DNA from: UTCFX2 sp963726375
Lineage (GTDB): Bacteria; Chloroflexota; Anaerolineae; Anaerolineales; UBA4823
Length of the DNA: 64,000 nucleotides
Reading direction: 5' to 3'
Assembly: GCA_963726375.1 (NCBI GenBank)
Contig: CAVSCE010000008.1
Location: forward strand, 310,001 to 374,000
This document shows positions 45,353-56,113 of this stretch, piece by piece (position 1 is the first letter of the stretch; the number at the start of each line of letters is the position of its first letter). Below the pieces are notes generated by a model that made no database searches, was not told where the DNA came from, and was given only the letters and a program-made list of their open reading frames with translations. Made by a program: the position numbers and the translations under genes.

Positions 45353-46330
45353 TTACTGAGACCACTGCTTCGGTGTGCGGTCCCAACGGTGTGGTCTTAA
45401 TGCCCGGTGCAGGTCTTCTGGAAGCGGGCCGAGGTCGCTGGCAGCGGATATTCTCGCGGACATGGCGCTCCTTGCGCATCCCGGGGATGATCGTGCTGAC
45501 GGCCGGCTCGTTCAGGATGAAGCGCAGCGCCAGCTCGGGCATATCCATCTTGGGCGGGATGAGCGGCCGCAAGCGCTTCGGCATGCGTCGACGCTGGATT
45601 TCAGGTTTTCTGGCACGAAGTAGGTATTGCGCCAGTCTCCTTCCGGCCATTTGCTGTCGAGGGTAGACTGCCGGTCAGTGTGCCTTCGTCGAATGGGACC
45701 CGGGCGATCACCGCGACGTCCATCTCAGTGCAGGCAGGGAAGAGCTCGTCCTCCGGGTTCTGGTCGAAGATGTTGTAGATCACCTGGACGGCGTCGATCA
45801 GCCCGCTGCGCACCGCCTTCACCCCGTTCCAGGGCTCCCAGCGGTTGATGCTGATCCCGACCGCGTGGACCAGTCCCTGGCTGCGCAGCTCATCCATCTT
45901 CTTCGCCCAGCGATCATCTTCCAGCCAGGCATCCTCCCAGGCGTGGAACTGGATCAGATCGATCGATGCCATGCCCGGTGTTCTCCAGGCTGCCTGTGCA
46001 TGTATTCCTCGATATAGTCCGGCGGGAAGCAGTCGTCCAGCGTGAAACTGCGCTGGCTGGGCCAGATGCGGTTCTTTGGGGGGATTTTGGTGGCGCGTGT
46101 AGAGCTTCTTGGCCGGATTTGCCCGCACGATTTGGCCAAGCAGGTTTTCGCTGTGCCCGTCCCCATAGGCCCAGGCGGTATCGAAGAAGTTGCAGCCCAG
46201 GTCAACAGATAGCTGGAGAGAGGCGAGCGACTCTGCGTCGTTCGAATCCCTTCCAGCCTGCCATCCCCCACATACCATAGCCGATCTCGCTGACCATCCA
46301 CCCGGTGCGTCCCAATCGCCGATAACGCAT
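45353..46330 (-). pseudogene. Aldo/keto reductase with at least four frameshifts
   Basis: From ATG 46330 the protein reads MRYRRLGRTGWMVSEIGYGM, then NFFDTAWAYGDGHSENLLGQ, SIDLIQFHAWEDAWL, VGISINRWEP, VQVIYNIFDQNPEDELFPAC and MDMPELALRFILNEP; these blocks define an AKR15-like family member. Each lies in a different frame, with shifts near 46247, 46100, 45980 and 45620. The catalytic Tyr is in WAYGDGHSE. The C-terminus can be read to 45353. It is either strongly degraded or poorly sequenced. Confidence 0.7.
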
Positions 46331-46357
46331 CTTGCCCTCCAGATATGACCTGATAAC

Positions 46358-47366
46358 CTACTGCATCGCTTTATAGCCGTACACGTCGTCGAAAAGCACC
46401 TTGATCCCGCCCTGCGGCGCATCGCTCCAGCCCATCACGCCGAACAGCATGATTGAGTTCCTGAACGGGCATATTGACCGGCAGCTCATGGACCAGGGCG
46501 TCGTTGATATAGACGCTGATCATCCCCGGGGTGCAGTCGACCGCGTAGCGCTGCGGTCCCAGTACTTTCGGGAAATCAAGCCTTTCCGTCAGATCGGTCC
46601 ATTCTTTATTTTCGACTTTACCGATAAAAAAGTTGTTGCTTTCAAGGTCGAAGTAGATATAGTGGTGATTGTCAAAATCCTGCCAATAACAGGCCATGCC
46701 GAAAGCGCCGTTCGATGCGCCGGAGGTGACTTCAGCCGAGAACTCCATGTGGGTCTGAGCATCCAGAGGCGTGAAGACCATCTGGCGGTAGTCCGGGACA
46801 TTCACCTGGATGAAATACCTGCCGTCTTCATATCCCGTCCCGGAGCTTGCGTCCATTTCTTCGTTCCAACCCAAAGATTTCGAGGAAAAGTCATCGAAAA
46901 AGCTGGTATCGCTCAGCTCCTGGCGGCCTGTGACCGCGGGCTGAGTCGGGGTCGAGATGATGGGCGGTATTGGCGTCGATGTCGGCGGTCGTTTCGTCGG
47001 AGTCTCTGTGGGGTTTTCGAGCACAGAAAGTGGGGAATCGGAATCGCCGCCAAAAACAGCCTTGCCGACCGCATATGCCCCACCGAGGACGCAGCAAGCC
47101 GCGACGACCAATCCTGCCGCGATCAAAATCAGATTGAGGTTCGATTTCTTTGGGGCGAGCTCGGATGAATAGCCTAATCCAGGATCGTAACCGGGAAACG
47201 CGGATGGCTGGGGGTTTTCCATTTTTTCAGTCGGCGGGATTGCAGCTTGCATCGCAGGGGACGGCGGCCAGGCGTCGGCTTTGATGGGATACCCGCACTC
47301 TGGGCAGAAACGCACATCGGCTTTAATCTGCGATCCGCAATTCCCGCAGTATGACTTATCGCTCAT
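46358..47366 (-). CDS. Zinc-ribbon membrane protein with LamG-like domain, frameshifted
   Basis: The N-terminus MSDKSYCGNCGSQIKADVRF CPECG is a double CxxC zinc ribbon. A Pro-rich linker leads to one membrane helix (LILIAAGLVVAACCVLGGAY, about 78-98), a Thr/Pro stalk and a laminin-G-like/DUF1080 beta-sandwich domain (about 165-330: DDFSSKSLGWNEEMDASSG, MACYWQDFDNHHYIYFDLES). Near 46447 the frame shifts; the alternative frame gives SIMLFGVMGWSDAPQGGIK and VLFDDVYGYKAMQ to a stop at 46358. AGGAG precedes the ATG. Binding target unknown. Confidence 0.72.
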
Positions 47367-47680
47367 TTGAGGATCTCCTTGTTTGAGATGGATTCGTTTT
47401 GCGCAACCCTGACTTTTTTGCGTTCGACATTTCTTGAGCCTGGAACATGACCAGTGCACAAAAACGAATGGAATTCAGGCTTGTGATTGAACAATTTTAC
47501 TCAATTTTCCTTATGCTGGGCTTTCAATTATTCGAGGATATCTGGTTGGCGCTGCTTTGAAGTTGTGAACAATCCATTCATATGGATTCGGCTCGGGATA
47601 TAATTGACGAGAATCGAAGCTGCGGTGCAACAGGCAGACAGCCGCAGCACAAATCCGATAGATCCCTGGAGGAACAGCTT

Positions 47681-47933
47681 ATGAAGCGTGCGGTATCGGT
47701 CGGCCCGGGGAATGCAAGCAGGGAAAAAAGTGATCGTGAACCTCAAAAGCGGCTGGAAAGAGGCTGATTTTACAGCTGGTGAAATGCACAATATCCGCAA
47801 GAATTCCCCGGAAGACATTTCAGGAAAGTTTGCGATCACCAATTCGACGACTGAAGTCGATTACGTAATTTCGAGGAAGCGGGGCGTGGGTACAGCGCTT
47901 ACCACCACGCCGCGCTACGAAGGGCGCTTGTGA
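47681..47933 (+). pseudogene. Small relic, possibly of a quinate 5-dehydrogenase-like gene
   Basis: An N-terminal piece MKRAVSVGPGNASREK (ATG 47681, GGAGG upstream) is joined across a shift near 47740 to KVIVNLKSGWKEADFTAGEM and a short tail LTTTPRYEGRL. The first part resembles the start and the last part the end of quinate dehydrogenase-like proteins of this phylum, with the middle deleted. The call is weak: a small unrelated gene is also possible. Confidence 0.25.
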
Positions 47934-47946
47934 ATGGGATAAAACG

Positions 47947-48616
47947 ATGGGTTATCGGCTTGCACGCTGGTTGATTAATCTGTTCATCAACCTGACATCA
48001 AGATTGGATGTGGAGGGGCTCGAGCATATGGACGGGCTGCAGAGCTTTGTGCTCGCCTCCAACCATATCGGACGATTAGATGCGATCCTGGTTTACCGTT
48101 TCGTAGACCGAAGGGATCTGATCATGCTGGTTGCAGAGAAATATCGAGAAAACTCCCTGGCTCGCTGGTTCGCGACCAAGCTGGATGCGATCTTTGTGGA
48201 CCGCTACAATGCAGACTTCACCGTCCTACGCAAGGTGCTCCAGAGATTGAAGAAAGGCGGCATCCTGGTGCTTGCGCCGGAGGGGACGCGCAGCCCTACA
48301 GCTTCCCTGCAAAAAGGCTGGCCCGGGGTGAGCTATCTGGCGGTCAAGGCGGGCGTGCCGGTTCTGCCGGTCGGATTTAACGGGTTCGGAAGACAAGGTG
48401 TTTTTCAGCAACTTGAGGCGGCTGCGCCGGACGAAGGTTGCCATCCGGGTTGGGGAGCCGTTTATGCTTCCATCCCACCAGGATCAGGACCGCGAGGCGG
48501 GATACCAGCAGAGCACCGACGAGATCATGTGCCGAATAGGCGCGCTGCTGCCCCTCGCCTACCGCGGGATTTACACGGACCACCCGCGCTTGAACGAGCT
48601 GTTGAAAGACGCTTAG
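47947..48616 (+). CDS. Lysophospholipid acyltransferase family protein (PlsC-like), frameshifted
   Basis: A membrane-associated acyltransferase of about 222 residues, short for PlsC. SNHIGRLDAI gives the catalytic HxxxxD motif, then VDRYNADFTVLRKVL, LAPEGTRSPTASLQKGW (EGTRS) and GVPVLPVGFNG. The frame shifts near 48381; the other frame gives VFFSNLRRLRRTKVAIRVGE and PFML to a stop at 48616. It would acylate 1-acyl-glycerol-3-phosphate or a related lipid. It is convergent with the MFS gene (four-base overlap). Confidence 0.85.
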
Positions 48617-49905
48617 CCAGCCTGGGAGCGCTCCAGCTCCGCTCGACAGGCCAGCTGGTTTCTGAGCGTGTGGATATCGCGAGGGACAAGCCAGGCTACC
48701 AGCGCGAAAAAGATCCCGCAGAGGATCCAGGTCGATGTGCAAATCAACAAGAAAGCACTTTTGAGCGAGGTCTGGTCAGCGATCAGTCCGGCGATCCCGG
48801 GCGCCAGAGCGGCTCCGGAGGATTCGATCAGATATTGGATCGAGAGCGCCGAGCTGCGCACTTCCGGCAGGGTGATATCGTATACCGTCGAGATCATATT
48901 TGGAGCGGAGAAGGGGATGAACAGGGCAGTAAGCGCAAGCATCACCATGAATAAGCCCACGTTTTCGTTTGGGATGCTCAGAGTGATCGTCAGCAGTAAC
49001 GCTCCGGTCAGGATCCCAATCATCGCTACCAGCGCTCTGCCGCGCGGCGTACGTTTGAAGAAATAGTCTCCTAATGCCCCGCCCAGAGGGTACCCCAGGG
49101 CAAGAACCAATATCGCTACAACCATTGTCAGGAACACTGCATTTTGGTCATAACCGCGCTCGGTCTCCAGGTAATTAAAGAACCAATAAGTAATTACGTT
49201 CCAGGGGAAGACCCCAAAAAAGCCCTGGATAAACAGGATTCGCAGGGTTGGTTTTCGAAAAAGGTCGCGAGCAGTTTTCCATTCAAACTTGTAGGTGCTG
49301 GTCTGCTCCAGGCCGATGAGCTCGGGTTCGCTCCCGCCGCGTGCAGGCTCGCGCACGCCAAAAAAGATCACGAAGGCGAGAACGATCCCCAACCCGCCGG
49401 TGAAATAAAAAACGCCTCGCCAACCGATTGCCCCACCCAGGAAGAGACCCAAGACCATCCCTAACAAATAGCCAATCGGCATAGAAAGCTCAAGCAATCC
49501 GTAAATCTTGCCTCGTATGCCCGGTATAAAATAGTCGGAGATGATGCTGTACACGCCCGGGTAGCTGGAATCGTCGATTCCAGTCGTTGCACGGGTGGCA
49601 ATGAACACCGGGTATGTAGGAGCAACTGCGCTGAGCCAGGTAGTCGAACCCCAGATGAGAGAGGCCAATGCAAGCAGCCGGGCGCGGGAGTAGCGGTCGA
49701 AGAGATAACCCCAAAGGGGGAAAAAGAACCCTGCGACGATTAAAGATCCAGTTGTGATAAACCCCATTTGGGCGCGGTTGATCCCAAATTCCTTCATGAT
49801 CGGCGTGGTTAAAGGTCCAATCAGCAACTTGTCGCTTTGATGCAGCAGCATGAACAGGAAAAAGACTGCAACGACGAACCAGCGATATCGAGATTCGGTT
49901 TTCAT
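48613..49905 (-). CDS. MFS transporter
   Basis: A 430-residue major facilitator superfamily permease with about twelve membrane helices. The first cytoplasmic loop has LWGYLFDRYSRARLL, the MFS G-x-x-x-D-R motif, and helix 7-12 follow a charged loop near 215. The protein is intact. Sequence resemblance is to the general sugar/organic-acid porter group, but no substrate can be deduced. It is convergent with the acyltransferase gene. Confidence 0.9.
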   Translation of the reverse strand: MKTESRYRWFVVAVFFLFMLLHQSDKLLIGPLTTPIMKEFGINRAQMGFITTGSLIVAGFFFPLWGYLFDRYSRARLLALASLIWGSTTWLSAVAPTYPVFIATRATTGIDDSSYPGVYSIISDYFIPGIRGKIYGLLELSMPIGYLLGMVLGLFLGGAIGWRGVFYFTGGLGIVLAFVIFFGVREPARGGSEPELIGLEQTSTYKFEWKTARDLFRKPTLRILFIQGFFGVFPWNVITYWFFNYLETERGYDQNAVFLTMVVAILVLALGYPLGGALGDYFFKRTPRGRALVAMIGILTGALLLTITLSIPNENVGLFMVMLALTALFIPFSAPNMISTVYDITLPEVRSSALSIQYLIESSGAALAPGIAGLIADQTSLKSAFLLICTSTWILCGIFFALVAWLVPRDIHTLRNQLACRAELERSQAG

Positions 49906-50239
49906 GGCCTTCTCCAGCTATCGAACCCATCTTGATTCACCTGGAAAACCCGAGGATAGATTCTCGGATACCGGGTTGGCCGACCTTTTTCAGAATAACC
50001 GATCGGGGATGTGCCTGGCTAGTGACGAAAAGCCTGATTTCAAGCGAAGTACTTAATGAAATTCTCATGATATAATTCGACCGGTTTGATTAAAATCAAT
50101 ACTTGTTTCTGCTTTGACAGGGAATCGACTGTTTACACAGAGCGAGCAGAAAAACCAGAGAACTTTTTCTGCAGAGCCTGCATTTTGTGACAAACCAGAA
50201 TTCTGCCTTCAATAACCAGGGTCCAGTGGAGGTGTGCAT
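49906..50239 (+). promoter_or_regulatory. Promoter region of the partner-switching operon
   Basis: TGATATAAT at 50068-50076 is an extended -10 element with no clear -35. It lies 163 bases before the STAS gene start. No other structure was recognised in this 334-base gap apart from AT-rich sequence. Confidence 0.4.
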
Positions 50240-50575
50240 ATGGAAATTAACAGCTCTCAATATAAGCATTGTGATTTAGTTAAAGCGCAAGGTCGCGTTG
50301 ACAGCGCCACTGCCCCGCAGCTGGCAAAAGTCCTGGATGACATTACAAATTCTGGTCGCTACAAAATCATCCTGGATCTGGCTGAAGTTGATTTCATGTC
50401 CAGCGCCGGGTTAAGGGTATTGATCAGTACACAGAAGACCTGCAAGCGCTACAATCGCGGGGAAATTGTCCTTGCTGCCGTGCCAAAGCGCATTCATGAT
50501 GCGCTTGACCTGGCTGGCTTTATCCCGCTGTTCAGGTTTTACGACAATGCCCTGGAAGCCGTCGGCCAGATGTAG
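50240..50575 (+). CDS. Anti-sigma factor antagonist (STAS domain)
   Basis: A 111-residue STAS protein whose phosphorylatable serine is in VDFMSSAGLRVLI. The fold signature (HCDLVKAQGRVDSATAP at the first strand, then the DLA-x-VDFMSS helix) is typical of RsbV/SpoIIAA. ATG 50240 follows GGAGG at 50228-50232 with normal spacing, better than the nearby GTG 50234. Unphosphorylated STAS would bind the anti-sigma kinase encoded next, releasing a sigma factor or another target. It is the first gene of a three-gene operon. Confidence 0.93.
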   Translation: MEINSSQYKHCDLVKAQGRVDSATAPQLAKVLDDITNSGRYKIILDLAEVDFMSSAGLRVLISTQKTCKRYNRGEIVLAAVPKRIHDALDLAGFIPLFRFYDNALEAVGQM

Positions 50576-50662
50576 CCGGTGCTTGCTGGTATGATCTTCT
50601 GGAGGCTGAAGGTCCTGGCTACCTTCAGCCTCTATCTTTCATAGTGGAGTCGCGCGGAGCGC

Positions 50663-51190
50663 ATGGTTGATCCAGCTTGTTCTAACTCGCCACCGAAAAA
50701 CATAGCCAGGCAAAATCCTGAGGGGTCAGAACCCTCTTTGCCTGAAGAACCGGCAGAGATTCGTTATACTCAGCTGTACAGCGCCCAATTCGAAAACCTG
50801 GCGCTGGTGCGTTCATTTGTCGTAAATGCTGCACAGCAATGTGGTTTTGATGAACAGGCGACATGCTCTGCTGAACTTGCGGTCGATGAGGCTTTCAGCA
50901 ATATCGTTGAGCACGCCTATGGGGGAGAGAGCCAGGAGATCATTGAATGCACTTGCTTGATAGACAAATCCGGCCTGACCATCACATTACGCGATTGTGG
51001 GAAACCTTTTGATCCAACGACAGTTCCAGATCCAGACCTGAGTGCAGATCTGGAAGACCGGGATGTCGGCGGTTTGGGTCTTTTCTTCATCCGTCAATTG
51101 ATGGACGAAGTAAGTTTCAAATTTGTTTTTGATCAAAACACCGGCAAGCAGTGCAACGTCCTGAGAATGGTCAAATATAAGGAGAATTAG
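50663..51190 (+). CDS. Anti-sigma regulatory factor, HATPase_c kinase (RsbW/SpoIIAB-like)
   Basis: A 175-residue GHKL-type serine kinase. After an N-terminal extension (about 1-40), the N box reads ELAVDEAFSNIVEHAYGG, the G1 loop DCGKPFDP and the G2 loop GGLGLFFIRQLMDEV, with no H-box dimerisation domain. It would phosphorylate the STAS protein encoded upstream and hold a sigma factor. No sigma gene is nearby, so the target is elsewhere. GGAG at 51181-51184 serves the following gene. Confidence 0.93.
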   Translation: MVDPACSNSPPKNIARQNPEGSEPSLPEEPAEIRYTQLYSAQFENLALVRSFVVNAAQQCGFDEQATCSAELAVDEAFSNIVEHAYGGESQEIIECTCLIDKSGLTITLRDCGKPFDPTTVPDPDLSADLEDRDVGGLGLFFIRQLMDEVSFKFVFDQNTGKQCNVLRMVKYKEN

Positions 51191-51191
51191 A

Positions 51192-54100
51192 TTGGCAACT
51201 GGGCTGCCGGTAGAGCGGTCGCCTTCCAGGGAATCGCTGCGCCACGTTCTGGAACTGGGCGAGAATCTGCTGTGTATTGCCCAGGGAGCTTCAGCTGATG
51301 GGGCTTCTGCTTCAGAAATCCTTCCGGCGCAGTGCGACCTGATAGCCCAGACAACTTCCCGGCTTTTTAATGCCCAGACTGGATTGTGGTTTTCCGACCT
51401 GGCCCTGACCGGTTTGATAGGCACGCCGAAATTGGTGCTGCAGGCTGAGACAGATAGCCAGCTCCTCCGTCATCCCACGCCACTCATTCAGACCTGTATT
51501 AACACCCTGAGACCTGCTGCTGCCGAGAGCGCCGCCAGCGTCGATATCTGGGACATTAAAAAATCGAAGGAGGGGAAGAGACATCCGGGCGATTTCTGCT
51601 CCCCTCGTGGTCCAGAACAGGCTCGATCAGACGAGCAGCCTGCTGGGAGTGATCCAGTTGGAAAGAAATCACGGACCAAGCTTCTCAAGGGCTGAAATCG
51701 AGCTGTTTAATAGCCTGGCGGTTCAATCAGCTCTGGTGATCCAATCCAGCCTGGGTACGGCAGGCGAGCGCTGGCGAAGGGAGCAGCTCGGATTGGTCAG
51801 CCGGGTAAGCCTGGAGATTGCCGCCCTGCGAGACCTGAATGAGATCGCCCGCAGAGTGACCGAGCTGGTGCTGACCACATTTGATTACTATTACGTGGCC
51901 ATTTTCACGCTGGAAACCGATCAGGATGTGCTCAGCTTCCGCGCCAATGCGGGACCGGGTTTGGAATCCGGAAATGACGGGGAGATATTTGCTCCAGTCA
52001 GCCTCGGGGAGGGGATTATTGGAACAGTTGCTCAGACCGGAAAAGAGCTGTTGGCTGCGGATGTCCAACAAGAGCCGCGCTACCGCCATTTTGAATTGCT
52101 CCCCGAAACGCAGTCCGAAATTGCTCTGCCGCTGATTTCACAGGACCGGCTGGTGGGTGTCCTGGATGTCCAAAGCAACCAGCTGAATGATTTTGACGAG
52201 GTTGATCTCATCGTCCTGCGAGCCCTGGCTGGCAACATAGCGATTGCCATCGAGGGCGCCCAACTTTACCAGAACTTGCGCCATCGAGCAGTCCAGCTTC
52301 AGACCGTCTATGAGGTCAGCAGGGCAATCGCTTCGATCCTTGATCAGGACCAGCTACTCGATGAAGTTGTTACACTGATTCAGGAACGGTTCAGGTATCC
52401 TTATGTCCACCTTTTCAGCGTGCACAGCGGAAGGCGAAAGATTTTTTATGAGGCCGGGAGCGGTCTGCGCAGCCGCCTTATCCAAAAAGAAGCTTATACT
52501 TACGACCTGGACGATCCGCAGGGGTTGATCCCATGGGCGGCGCGCAACGCAGAGACGCTGCTGGTGAATGATGTCCGTAAAGAACCGCGCTACCGACCGT
52601 CTGGGATCCCTTCTGAGGAGACCTTTTCCGAGCTGACTGTTCCGCTTGTATTTGGGGGGAAAGTATTGGGCATCCTGGACGTGCAGAGCGACCAGATAAA
52701 TGCCTTTGGTGAAGAAGACAGGTTTTTATTCGAGGCGCTGGGAGACCATATAGCAATCGCATTGAGGAACGCTTCCCTTTACCGGACAGAGGTTTGGAGG
52801 CGCAAGGTGGCTGACAGCCTTCAAGAGGTAGCCGGTATCCTCTCGGCTGATGTCGACCTGGATCAGGTGCTGGAAGCCGTGCTTGGAGAGCTGGAACACA
52901 CATTACCCCTCGATGCAGCTGCAATCTGGCTTTTAGATGAGACGGCTCAGGTGGATGGAATTGCACCGCCTGTACTTCATCTTGCTGCAGTACGAGTAGA
53001 GGATGCTGATGACCTGGATTTAGAGATTGGACTGAAGCCGGATGAGGTTCTTGAGTACAACTTGAATCATCCAGACCAGGAAGTTCTGCTCCGGGCTTCT
53101 ACGTGGCTGTTGGATGTTCTGGACACAGATTTGCCGATTGTCCGCTCGCCCGAGTCGCTCTTTGAGCCGCTTGGCGTTGTGCTTGGTTTTTCGGCAGATT
53201 ATTCTGCGATAGGCGCGCCGCTGAAAATTGGAGATCGTACGCTGGGCGTGCTCAGCCTGGTTCACAGCAGCTCCGGGCGATATGGCAGTGAGGCTCAAGC
53301 GATGACGGCAGCTTTTGCAAGTTACGCAGCAGTCGCGATTGAAAATGCCCGTCTCTACGAAGACGCCCATGAACAGGCATGGATCTCGACAGTTTTGCTC
53401 CAGGTGGCGAATGCAACCCAATCTGTAGATAACCTCACGGAATTGCTCGATACAGTGATCCGGATCACCCCCATGCTGACCGGTGTAAAGGCCTGCCTGC
53501 TTTATATTCTGGACGATGACGGGACTTTTGTCCCTGCTGCTGCGACGGGTTTGTCCTCTGAACAGCAAAGCGAGTTTGAGCGCTGGCGTTTTGCCCCTGG
53601 CGACGCTTCAGCCCTGGATCGGCTTGTGCAGGAGTGCAGACCTGTGATCCTGCACCGCGGCGAACAGGATCAGAGGCTGGCAAGCATTCTCACAGCAGGC
53701 ACAGACGACGATGATGATACCGAATTTGGCTTCCCGGTGCTGATCCCGCTACACACGCGCGGCGATGTGCTGGGCGCTTTTCTGGTAGATTACAGCGCAA
53801 CCCTGCCAACCCTGAGTCTGGGTAAATCATTTGAAGCGTTTTTTGATGAACGGCTTGCGATCTTACAAGGTATTGCCCACCAGACGGCTGTTGCAGTGGA
53901 CAACATCCGTCTGCTTAAGGCCCAGAAAGAAGAAGCATACGTTTCGGTCGCCCTGCTACAGGTTGCCCAGGCCGTGGTCAGCTCGAATGACCTGAATGAG
54001 GTCTCTTGGATCCATTGTTCGCATCACACCAATTCTGGTTGGTGTTCGAAGGGCAGCTATCTTTCTTTGGGACGAGTCGCAGAATTTATTCAGGCTTTCA

Positions 54101-55278
54101 CAAGCGTACGGCCTGCCTCGTTCAGCCGAATCGCATGCTTTCAACCTCGGAGAGTTCCCGCTTCTGGATGCCGTCCTGGTGGAAAACGCGCTGCTCGCTC
54201 AGCCGCTTTCGAGAGAAGATGATGAAGATGAGGTCCTGGACTCCTGGGAGAGGCTGGGCGCCCCAGAGCGGGATGAAGTTGACCGCTATTTGCTGGAAGA
54301 AGAATTCTTGCTGATTGCATTCCCGCTCTCGGTCAAGGGTAAAGTGTTGGGAGTTTTCTGACCGAAGAGCCAAATCCAATCCCAGGTGAGGTGATCACCA
54401 GCGGGAATGCCAACCGGCGCTTGCGCCCAAAACGGATGGAAATCGTCACAGGCATTTCGCAGCAGGCTGCGCTGGCGATTCAGAATGACACCCTGCAGAA
54501 AGAAATCGTGGAGCGCGAACGCCTGGAGCGCGAGATGCAGCTCGCCCGAGAAATTCAGGTTGCTTTCCTGCCGCAGCAAATTCCTGAAATCCCAGGCTGG
54601 GATCTGCAGGTGCACTGGAGTCCAGCCCGAGAAGTAGGGGGGGATTTCTACGATTTCTTTGAGCTGCCCGGCGACCGGTTAGGATTGGTCATCGCTGATG
54701 TCGCTGATAAAGGTGTGCCGGCAGCGCTCTTCATGACCCTGGTACGGACGCTTGTTCGTGCAACTGTGCAGGTGCTTGATTCGCCAGCAGAAGTGGTGGA
54801 AAGAGTGAACGATCTGCTCGTCCCGGATGCACTCGGCGGCATGTTCGTCACACTTGTCTATGCAGTGCTGGACCTGAAGTCCGGTGAGCTTTCAATCGCG
54901 AATGCCGGTCACAATCCACCGCTTACGCTCCACAGCCCCTTCCGGTTTACGCGTGCGGAGCCAGGCGGGATGGCGCTTGGGGTCGAGCCAGGGATTAAGG
55001 TTCATGCGTCCCACAGCCAGCTTGAGCCGGGTGATTTGTTGGTTCTGTACACGGATGGGGTGACCGAGACCTTCTCGCCGGATGGCGAAATGTTTGGGGA
55101 GGGCAGCCTGATGGAAACCATCGAAAAGGCTGCCATCGATGCTGATGCTGAACGACAGGTGGAAGCACTGACTGCACGCGACCTCTTGAACGCGATCGAC
55201 AACCGGGTGCTCGAGTTTTGTGGTGGAACCGCGCCATTTGACGACCTGACCCTGGTTGTTGTTAAAAGGCTCGCTTAA
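51192..55278 (+). CDS. Multi-GAF SpoIIE family protein phosphatase (RsbU-like), three frameshifts
   Basis: Joined, this is about 1,360 residues. From TTG 51192 (AAGGAG upstream) come GAF-like domains at about 51200-51780, 51800-52270, 52290-52780, 52800-53365, 53390-53925 and 53950-54490, each with an IAIAIEGAQLY or AAVAIENARLY-type end, then a helical linker RERLEREMQLAREIQ and a PP2C-type SpoIIE phosphatase with VGGDFYDFF, VIADVADKGVPAALFM, FVTLVYAVLD, LYTDGVTE and DDLTLVVV. Frame breaks lie near 51580, 54001 and 54357. It would dephosphorylate the STAS protein when its GAF domains sense a signal. Confidence 0.85.
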
Positions 55279-55281
55279 AAG

Positions 55282-55316
55282 TGATTACCGGACGTGTTTG
55301 AAACGTCCGGTAATCA
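55282..55316 (+). terminator. Strong hairpin after the phosphatase gene
   Basis: TGATTACCGGACGT (55282-55295) pairs perfectly with ACGTCCGGTAATCA (55303-55316) across a GTTTGAA loop. There is no T-run, so it is either a factor-dependent terminator, an mRNA-end stabiliser or part of the structured segment that follows. Confidence 0.5.
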
Positions 55317-55322
55317 TAGGAG

Positions 55323-55420
55323 GGCCACCGGAAGCACAGCACGGGGGGGACGTGCTGAAAGCGCTGTCCGGTGTCACGACACCTGTAAATACCAATAAAA
55401 GGGGAGGCAGGTGTCGGCAA
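55323..55420. other. Possible structured RNA region
   Basis: CACCGG (55326-55331) can pair with CCGGTG (55368-55373), ACAGC with GCTGT inside, and a further GGTGTC-AC-GACACC palindrome lies at 55370-55383. GAGGGCCACC and GGGGAGGCAGGTGTCGG also appear. The segment has no coding frame. No known RNA family was recognised. Confidence 0.3.
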
Positions 55421-55529
55421 ATAAAATATACACCAAAACGCTCCGATTACAATTAGAGTTGAATGAGAATATTGGATATAAACAGTCCTAATTATTCGGT
55501 CGGGATCGGTCGGTATTTCCTATGAATTC

Positions 55530-56009
55530 TTATTCTTCCCCCTGCTCGCCAAAAAGCTTCAACCATTCATCGAGCTGATCTTCGCTCATCTTTGCGTCCG
55601 GCTGTGCCCCTGCGTCCTGAAGGCTATCATCGAGTGCGGCTTTCATCAAACCAGAGAACTCCTCAGATGACTGCACCCGCGCCTGCGAGGCGCGAGCTTC
55701 TGCCTGTACAGCCAGATCCGAGCTGACCACAGTCCAGTTTCGCGCAGCTCTGCCAAGCCTATTTAGTCGCTGACGGATGGCTTGATCGGCTGTTGTGCCT
55801 TGCCGGACAAAACGGGCGATCACCGATCCGAAATTCCGCGCTCGAGTGCCGCCTGGGGGCGCATTGTCAAAGTAGACTTCTACCTGCCGGCGCTGGATGC
55901 GGCAAAATTCTTGCAACAGTTGAATCAATTGCTGCTCGTCATCAAACTCCCCCAGGCTCAGGCCGGAGATTTTCGGGATCAAATTGTGCCCGTCGATGAG
56001 GTAAGGCAT
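55530..56009 (-). CDS. NYN domain (YacP-like) endoribonuclease
   Basis: A 159-residue PIN/NYN-fold protein that begins MPYLIDGHNLIPKISG, with the catalytic Asp in LIDGHN, then VEVYFDNAPPGG and later TADQAIRQRL and WTVVSSDLAVQ. These match the YacP-like NYN family, thought to process RNA. Charged C-terminus, no membrane helix. It is divergent from the LysM-LTD gene and intact. Confidence 0.85.
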   Translation of the reverse strand: MPYLIDGHNLIPKISGLSLGEFDDEQQLIQLLQEFCRIQRRQVEVYFDNAPPGGTRARNFGSVIARFVRQGTTADQAIRQRLNRLGRAARNWTVVSSDLAVQAEARASQARVQSSEEFSGLMKAALDDSLQDAGAQPDAKMSEDQLDEWLKLFGEQGEE

Positions 56010-56113
56010 GTGAAAATTGTATGCCCAAAGTGAATACCCGTCAATCGAGAAACTGTGCTATCATTTTTTATGATGGAAATGCCATTCTGTTCAAGACCTG
56101 ATTGAAAAAAGAG

